Position numbers and translations under genes: made by a program | In this document: piece by piece, positions 6,554 to 9,677 of the stretch | How positions within the stretch are numbered: position 1 is the first letter of the stretch | Layout: the number at the start of each line of letters is the position of its first letter | The notes under the pieces: generated by a model | What the model was told of the DNA's origin: nothing | Seen by the model: the letters and a program-made list of their open reading frames with translations, nothing else | Database searches by the model: none | From: Tenericutes bacterium ADurb.BinA155 | GTDB taxonomy: Bacteria; Bacillota_I; Bacilli_A; RFN20; CAG-826 | Direction of reading: 5' to 3' | DNA length: 9,677 nucleotides | Assembly: GCA_002068375.1 (NCBI GenBank) | Contig: MVZL01000036.1 | Span: 1-9,677 of the forward strand

Positions 6554-6579
6554 CACTGTATTATAGTTATATTACAGTG
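6554..6579. promoter_or_regulatory. 26-bp near-palindrome, probable operator of the downstream regulator
   Basis: The two halves match at 11 of 13 positions: arms CACTGTA (6554-6560) and TACAGTG (6573-6579), with matching inner TATA tetrads. It overlaps several possible -10 boxes (TATAGT at 6562-6567, TATATT at 6568-6573, TATTAT at 6580-6585) and ends 12 nt before the ATG at 6592. The sequence TGTATTATAG occurs twice across it. Position and symmetry suggest binding of a dimeric repressor, most simply the winged-helix protein encoded just downstream. Confidence 0.65.
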
Positions 6580-6591
6580 TATTATAGATGC

Positions 6592-7527
6592 ATGGATTCC
6601 GTCATGGCTCACTTGATTTCGCTTTGTTTCCCTAAGGAGAAGCTCACCCCCTTTCCTTTAACGAAAGGCTCGTTACTGCTCCAGTCTTCTTTTGTCGGCT
6701 ATTCGCTTGGAGAGAACTGGACCCTTTTCGTCGCGAAGGCCCGTTTAGATTGGCCAAGTCTCTATCCGCTCCTAGGGAGCTTGAAAGCGTTAACCCCGAA
6801 ACCTTATGTCCTCTATCTCGATGATTTGCCCCGGGCGGGCAAAGAAACCTTGATGGGCCTTAGCCAGGCCTTCATCCTCCGGGATGGCGAGATTTTCATT
6901 CCAAACTTTAAGGCGAATGTGGATCTTTCGAAGAAAGAGATCCCCCTAAAGTGGACCTTAGCTTCCCAAGCGGTCTACTCCTTTTATCTTCTTGCCCCTT
7001 ACCGTTTCTATTCCTTAGGGGAACTTCAGAGGGTCTTAGGTCTTTCTAGGGCCAATATCGGATTACAGAATCAAGTCCTATTGGGATTAGGGCTCCTCGA
7101 GCAAAGCGGTCTTCATACCGGGGCCAAATGGGCCCGGATCAGCGATAAACGTTCCTATCTGGAGACGGGGCTATCCCGCTTGCTCGATCCCCGGGTGCAA
7201 ACGCTTTATCTCCCGAAAGGAACCTTAAAAGGAACCGGTCAGGGCGTCGAAGCCTCGCTCAGCCATTGGACCAACCTGAATTGCGGTAGCGAAGGCTATT
7301 GCTTGAACGAAAAAGACCCGAGGATCACCTCAGAGATTTTACGGATGGACCAAGGGGCGAAGCTTCTGGATTCGACCGAGGTTATTTCCTTATTTGCCCA
7401 CGGTCCTTATTTCATGAAAGAGGGTTATCTGAACCCTTTCGATGTCTTCGCGTGTTATCACGAGGATCCCGATGAGCGGGTTCAGGCGGAGCTCGCCCAA
7501 CTGAAGGAGCAAATCCTTAAGAGTTAA
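6592..7527 (+). CDS. Winged-helix (MarR/AbiEi-antitoxin-like) transcriptional regulator
   Basis: A 311-residue protein of the kind annotated in Bacillota as MarR-family or AbiEi-like regulators. From ATG 6592, residues 1-120 form an N-terminal domain ending in the strand EIFIPNFK. Residues ~122-173 look like the winged helix (QAVYSFYLL, then SLGELQRVLGLSRANIGLQN and GLLEQSG). Residues ~195-230 contain LDPRVQTLYLPKG and GVEASLSHWTNLN, matching in layout the usual DPV-K--YIPK ... AGESALS-xSML stretch. The C-terminal DPDERVQAELAQLKEQI is also typical. Recognition is by pattern memory, not a search. The start is uncertain: GTG 6577 lies inside the palindrome, ATG 6592 follows a TATTAT box by 6 nt, and ATG 6604 is possible; none has a ribosome binding site. 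No nucleotidyltransferase (AbiEii-like) partner is adjacent. Likely autoregulated through the 6554-6579 palindrome. Confidence 0.85.
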   Translation: MDSVMAHLISLCFPKEKLTPFPLTKGSLLLQSSFVGYSLGENWTLFVAKARLDWPSLYPLLGSLKALTPKPYVLYLDDLPRAGKETLMGLSQAFILRDGEIFIPNFKANVDLSKKEIPLKWTLASQAVYSFYLLAPYRFYSLGELQRVLGLSRANIGLQNQVLLGLGLLEQSGLHTGAKWARISDKRSYLETGLSRLLDPRVQTLYLPKGTLKGTGQGVEASLSHWTNLNCGSEGYCLNEKDPRITSEILRMDQGAKLLDSTEVISLFAHGPYFMKEGYLNPFDVFACYHEDPDERVQAELAQLKEQILKS

Positions 7528-7579
7528 CGCGGCCGAATTCGGTTCTCTTAACGGTTCCCCCTCTCCTCTCTTAGCGGTG

Positions 7580-7585
7580 TATACT
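7580..7585 (+). promoter_or_regulatory. Candidate -10 box for the downstream hairpin-rich RNA
   Basis: TATACT (5 of 6 to consensus), directly preceded by TG, stands in the gap after the regulator gene. No convincing -35 lies 16-18 nt upstream. The predicted start point is about 7591-7592. The regulator gene has no terminator of its own before this point, so the region may instead be its 3' untranslated part. Confidence 0.4.
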
Positions 7586-7588
7586 AAA

Positions 7589-7713
7589 TTTGTCTCAGGT
7601 GGAAATTGAGCGTGCGACCACGACGCGTCTAAGCTTCGGGCTTAGGCGGAGTCAGCGTTCGAGGGTGTCGCTCTCCTCGGTGACAAAGCAAAAACGCCAG
7701 CGATGGCGTTTTT
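7589..7713 (+). ncRNA. Candidate structured small RNA or structured 3' UTR, family unknown
   Basis: About 125 nt fold into consecutive hairpins. CTCA/TGAG (7594-7597 with 7607-7610). CGTG/CACG around CGAC (7611-7622). A strong 9-bp stem, CGTCTAAGC with GCTTAGGCG, around TTCGG (7626-7648). A two-part stem, GTCA/TGAC plus CGAGG/CCTCG (7651-7684). Finally the terminator. TTTGTC (7589-7594) can also pair with GACAAA (7682-7687), an alternative closing stem. I could not match the sequence to tmRNA, 6S, SRP RNA, RNase P RNA or the riboswitch cores I know. No ORF with a ribosome binding site lies inside. It is either independently transcribed from the TATACT at 7580 or the tail of the regulator mRNA. 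Pairings were made by eye, without energies. Confidence 0.45.
7690..7713 (+). terminator. Intrinsic terminator, usable on both strands
   Basis: A 9-bp stem AAAAACGCC (7690-7698) with GGCGTTTTT (7705-7713), loop AGCGAT, continuing into more T. Its A-run gives a T-run on the opposite strand too, so it can also end the HigA transcript, whose stop is 34 nt away at 7747. Confidence 0.92.
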
Positions 7714-7746
7714 TGTTTGTCTCATCGAACTTCAGTGATTTCGACC

Positions 7747-8052
7747 CTAGGCTTTTTTATAGGGTTTAATGGAGGCGAGTTCGTCTTTCGCTTGGATTCT
7801 GGCTTTCCGCAGGTCCAGATCATTTTGGATCTTGAGGAAGAAATCCGGGGATACTCCAAAATAAAGGCCAAGCCGTAAGGACGTGTCCGCCGTGACGGAG
7901 CGGCGGTTATGGAGAAGATCCTGAATCCGAGAGACGGGAACATAAATATCCTTCGCTAAACGGTAAGCGGAAAGATGAAGAGGCTTCATATACTCTTTCG
8001 ATAAGAACTCTCCGAAGGTCGGAGTCGGAAGGAAGGATGCTTTCTTGGTCAT
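7747..8052 (-). CDS. higA: HigA-family antidote, XRE-type DNA-binding protein (orphan)
   Basis: A 101-residue protein with the full HigA signature: GEFLSKEYMKPLHLSAYRLA, then VPVSRIQDLLHNRRSVTADT, then LRLGLYFGVSPDFFLKIQ and DLR. Residues ~28-49 form the XRE helix-turn-helix. HigA proteins neutralise a HigB RNase partner and repress their own operon. The ATG at 8052 is chosen over 8076: AGAGGA lies 10 nt before it, while the ATG at 8076 falls inside the putative operator arm and adds residues not found in the family. HigB normally lies directly next to HigA, but nothing like it is encoded on either strand here. Upstream is a non-coding hairpin-rich stretch, downstream the shared terminator. 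It may be a solitary regulator or the survivor of a lost toxin-antitoxin pair. TTGACG at 8082-8087 (minus strand) is a good -35, but the matching -10 (GATACA) is poor. Confidence 0.93.
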   Translation of the reverse strand: MTKKASFLPTPTFGEFLSKEYMKPLHLSAYRLAKDIYVPVSRIQDLLHNRRSVTADTSLRLGLYFGVSPDFFLKIQNDLDLRKARIQAKDELASIKPYKKA

Positions 8053-8074
8053 GATCTTTGTATCCTCTAAGGAC

Positions 8075-8097
8075 ATATACCCGTCAAGCAGGTATAT
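8075..8097. promoter_or_regulatory. Inverted repeat, probable HigA autoregulatory operator
   Basis: Perfect 7-bp arms ATATACC (8075-8081) and GGTATAT (8091-8097) are separated by 9 nt. The spacer contains the minus-strand -35 TTGACG (8087 down to 8082), so a dimer bound here would block the polymerase. It lies 22 bp upstream of the chosen HigA start, where HigA-family proteins bind in other bacteria. Confidence 0.65.
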
Positions 8098-8215
8098 CTC
8101 CCAAATGAAGATCGGCAGCCGACTGCCCGCTCATTGGGATGAGAAGCAATCTCTGGGCGTTGGCCATCTGAAATCTCTTTTCTTTCAGGGAGTGGCGGCT
8201 TTGGTCTTAAAGACC
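8098..8215. other. Hairpin-rich non-coding element upstream of higA
   Basis: Several stems can be drawn. CTCCC (8098-8102) with GGGAG (8188-8192). GGCAG/CTGCC around CCGA (8114-8127). CTCAT/ATGAG around TGGG (8130-8143). GCCC (8125-8128) with GGGC (8155-8158). CTGAAA/TTTCAG (8168-8188). GGTCTT/AAGACC (8203-8215). Some exclude one another. The open frames on both strands (for example the one from the ATG at 8105) lack a ribosome binding site and recognisable protein pattern. The element may be a structured RNA, a mobile repeat or a leader remnant. The strand is undecided. Confidence 0.35.
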
Positions 8216-8311
8216 CCCCTACCCTTATTCCAAAGATACGTAAAACTATGGAAATAAAAATTGAAAAGGGGATTTGAAGTGTTGCCAAAAAGGGCATTTG
8301 AGTCCCCCCAC

Positions 8312-8342
8312 AAGAAGAAAAAGGGACTCAATCAAGAGTCCC
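8312..8342 (-). terminator. Intrinsic terminator of the LRR protein gene
   Basis: On the minus strand: GGGACTC/GAGTCCC, a perfect 7-bp stem with a 6-nt loop, followed by TTTTTCTTCTT. A second perfect hairpin (GATCAT/ATGATC around four bases, 8345-8360) stands between it and the stop codon at 8362-8364. Confidence 0.92.
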
Positions 8343-8361
8343 TAGATCATCGCTATGATCT

Positions 8362-9677
8362 TTACCAGAGCGTAGGCACGCCATTAACGTAATGCCAAAA
8401 ACCAGTTTGTTTCGTCTCGGAATACCAATAGATGGTTCCGCCTTGGTCACCCAATCGGCCTTCATTCCAATAAGCGTCCCAGCTGGTTGGCTTCCTAACC
8501 GTTTCACAATAAATAATGGCATGAGTGCAATTCATGAACGCGCCCTCACCGATCTTTTTCACGGATCCTGGAATGACAACCGAAGTCAGGCTGGTGCAGT
8601 TGGAGAACGCGAAAGAGCCAATTGAGGTCACGGAAGAGGGGATGACGATCGAGACCAGACCAGTGCAACATTGGAACGCGCCATCGCCGATCGAGGTCAC
8701 CAAAGAGGGGATGCTAATCGACGTAAGTCCGGCGCAGTGGAGGAACGCGTCCCCACCGATCGAGGTCACGGATTCTGGAATAAGGACAGAAGTAAGGCCG
8801 GTGCAGTCAGCAAAAGTTTCCGGTGCGATCGAGGTCACGGAAGAAGGAATGACCACGGAGGTAAGGCCGGTGCAACCATTGAACGCGCCACGGCCGATCG
8901 AGGTCACGGAGGAGGGGATGCTAACCGACGTAAGGCCAGTACAGCCCTTGAAGTTGTCTTCGCCGATCGAGGTCACCGAAGAGGGGATGACCAATTTTGT
9001 CACCTCACTACCGCCGATGTAGAGGTGATGGGCTAGTTTAAGAGGATTGGAACCATTGTATGTGGAATAGATTGAGCAAAGGGACTCGATGGAGGCGAAT
9101 TCGGCCTTGGTGAGGCCGGTGCAATCATCGAACGCGCCATCGCCGATCGCGGTCACTGAAGAGGGGATACTAACCGACGTAAGACTGCTGCAGCCCTGAA
9201 AGGTGTCATCGCCAATCACGGTAATGGAAGAGGGGATGACAAGGTTTGTCACCTCATCGCCATGGACATAGAGGTGGTGGGCGTAAAAAAGAGGATTGGC
9301 ATGCCATCCGTGAAATCCGAATTTGATCTTGCAAAGGCACTCGATAGAGTCAAATTCCGCTTTAACGAGACCGGTGCAGCCGAAGAATGCGTCATAGCCG
9401 ATTGAAGTCACGGAAGAGGGAATTCTAATCGACGTCAGACCAGCGCAGTTATAGAACGCGCCATCGCCGATCGAGGTCACGGATTCTGGAATAAGGGCAG
9501 AAGTAAGGCCGGTGCAGCCAGCAAAAGTATCCCGCGCAATCGAAGTCACCGAAAAGGGGATAACCACAGAAGTCAGGGCGGTGCAACCATTGAACGCGGA
9601 ACCGCCGATCGAGGTCACCGAAGAGGGGATGCTAACCGACGTAAGTCCGGTGCAGCCGGAGAACGCGGAACCGCCGA
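8362..9677 (-). CDS. BspA-type LRR_5 surface/secreted protein (N-terminus outside window)
   Basis: The frame stays open to the right edge, so the start and any signal peptide are off-window; the GTG at 9618 is an ordinary Val inside a repeat. The visible 437 residues are stacked ~23-residue LRR_5 repeats of the form TSIGxxAFxGCTGLTSVxIPSSV, about thirteen in all. Two repeats (near 9223-9408 and 8974-9153) carry an extra 37-39 residues with AHHLY and a preceding NPL. The C-terminus breaks the pattern: IIYCETVRKPTSWDAYWN, GGTIYWYSE, and finally WHYVNGVPTLW, a tail I associate with secreted LRR proteins of uncultured gut Bacillota. There is no LPXTG or membrane anchor at the C-terminus. BspA-like proteins mediate adhesion to host or neighbours; the ligand here is unknown. 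The last repeat begins KKIGEGAF. Ended by a strong terminator. Confidence 0.93.
   Translation of the reverse strand, partial: GGSAFSGCTGLTSVSIPSSVTSIGGSAFNGCTALTSVVIPFSVTSIARDTFAGCTGLTSALIPESVTSIGDGAFYNCAGLTSIRIPSSVTSIGYDAFFGCTGLVKAEFDSIECLCKIKFGFHGWHANPLFYAHHLYVHGDEVTNLVIPSSITVIGDDTFQGCSSLTSVSIPSSVTAIGDGAFDDCTGLTKAEFASIESLCSIYSTYNGSNPLKLAHHLYIGGSEVTKLVIPSSVTSIGEDNFKGCTGLTSVSIPSSVTSIGRGAFNGCTGLTSVVIPSSVTSIAPETFADCTGLTSVLIPESVTSIGGDAFLHCAGLTSISIPSLVTSIGDGAFQCCTGLVSIVIPSSVTSIGSFAFSNCTSLTSVVIPGSVKKIGEGAFMNCTHAIIYCETVRKPTSWDAYWNEGRLGDQGGTIYWYSETKQTGFWHYVNGVPTLW
8659..9659 (-). repeat. Segmental duplication inside the LRR gene (period 711 bp)
   Basis: Blocks of about 290 bp at 9370-9659 and 8659-8948 are copies, in register at exactly 711 bp (237 codons). 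The sequence GGATTCTGGAATAAGG occurs at 9481 and 8770, and GTGCAACCATTGAACGCG at 9581 and 8870. Both keep the same order of repeat variants: a GAFNGC/VVIP unit, a TSIA...TFA unit, a LIPESV unit and an IPSxV unit. Between them the two AHHLY-bearing repeats are also copies of each other (85-residue spacing). Confidence 0.85.

Noticed and set aside
7651..7684. tRNA or tmRNA-like T-arm (GTTCGAG)
   Set aside because: The bases around the loop do not form the required 5-bp T stem, and no acceptor stem or anticodon arm can be placed.
7589..7713. SRP RNA, 6S RNA or a known riboswitch
   Set aside because: The SRP GGAAGGAAGC-type core, the 6S open-bubble layout and the riboswitch cores I know are all absent.
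8067..8297. Minus-strand frame upstream of higA as a HigB toxin
   Set aside because: The translation lacks the RelE/HigB strand-helix pattern and conserved basic residues, overlaps the operator and higA start, and crosses the hairpin-rich element.
8525..9036. Plus-strand repetitive frames opposite the LRR gene
   Set aside because: They are antisense shadows of the repeats. The minus frame has the coherent LRR consensus, a recognised C-terminal tail and a terminator.
9616..9618. GTG as the start of the LRR protein
   Set aside because: The repeat pattern continues in the same frame to the window edge, and the codon is the Val of an IPSSV motif.
1..9677. Mycoplasma-type code (TGA as Trp)
   Set aside because: Trp is encoded by TGG throughout and no conserved Trp position uses TGA.

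Overview
The window looks like chromosome from a low-to-mid GC Bacillota lineage, most likely an uncultured host- or gut-associated member of the Bacilli (the Erysipelotrichales/RF39/RFN20 type). This placement is inference. It rests on intrinsic hairpin-plus-T terminators after most genes, AAGGA-type ribosome binding sites, a standard code (Trp always TGG, TGA never sense in the genes seen), a HigA-type antidote, and above all a secreted BspA-type leucine-rich-repeat (LRR) protein with the tail motif WHYVNGVPTLW. There are no rRNA or tRNA genes, no recognisable insertion sequence and no CRISPR array.

Layout. 1-2529 (+): a two-gene unit made of the C-terminal three quarters of an SF2 helicase with a C-terminal DUF3427 domain (cut by the left edge) and an overlapping MutT-type Nudix hydrolase, closed by a bidirectional terminator. 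2570-4108 (-): an unrecognised membrane protein with three membrane segments, a Pro-rich cytoplasmic linker and a large Ser/Gly-rich outer part. 4109-5770: a gene-poor stretch with a 12-bp tandem array, a 63-residue Cys-rich ORF (-), the severed C-terminus of an LRR protein (+), a decayed reading frame (-) and a 33-bp tandem array, interspersed with terminators that appear to have outlived their genes. 5771-6439 (+): a secreted protein with its own promoter and terminator. 6554-7713 (+): a winged-helix regulator behind a 26-bp near-palindrome, followed by a hairpin-rich stretch that may be a small RNA. 7747-8052 (-): an orphan HigA-type antidote behind an inverted repeat, with a second hairpin-rich stretch upstream. 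8362-right edge (-): the LRR surface protein, incomplete at its N-terminus, with a large internal duplication.

How it fits together. The helicase and Nudix enzyme are the only pair that clearly act together, probably in DNA repair or defence. The membrane protein, the signal-peptide protein and the LRR protein point to a surface or secretome-rich neighbourhood. The centre is typical of a decaying accessory region, with remnants, tandem repeats and orphan regulators. No complete, obviously new multi-gene system is visible. The best leads are the candidate structured RNA at about 7586-7713, the hairpin-rich element at 8098-8215, the Cys-rich small protein and the helicase-Nudix coupling.
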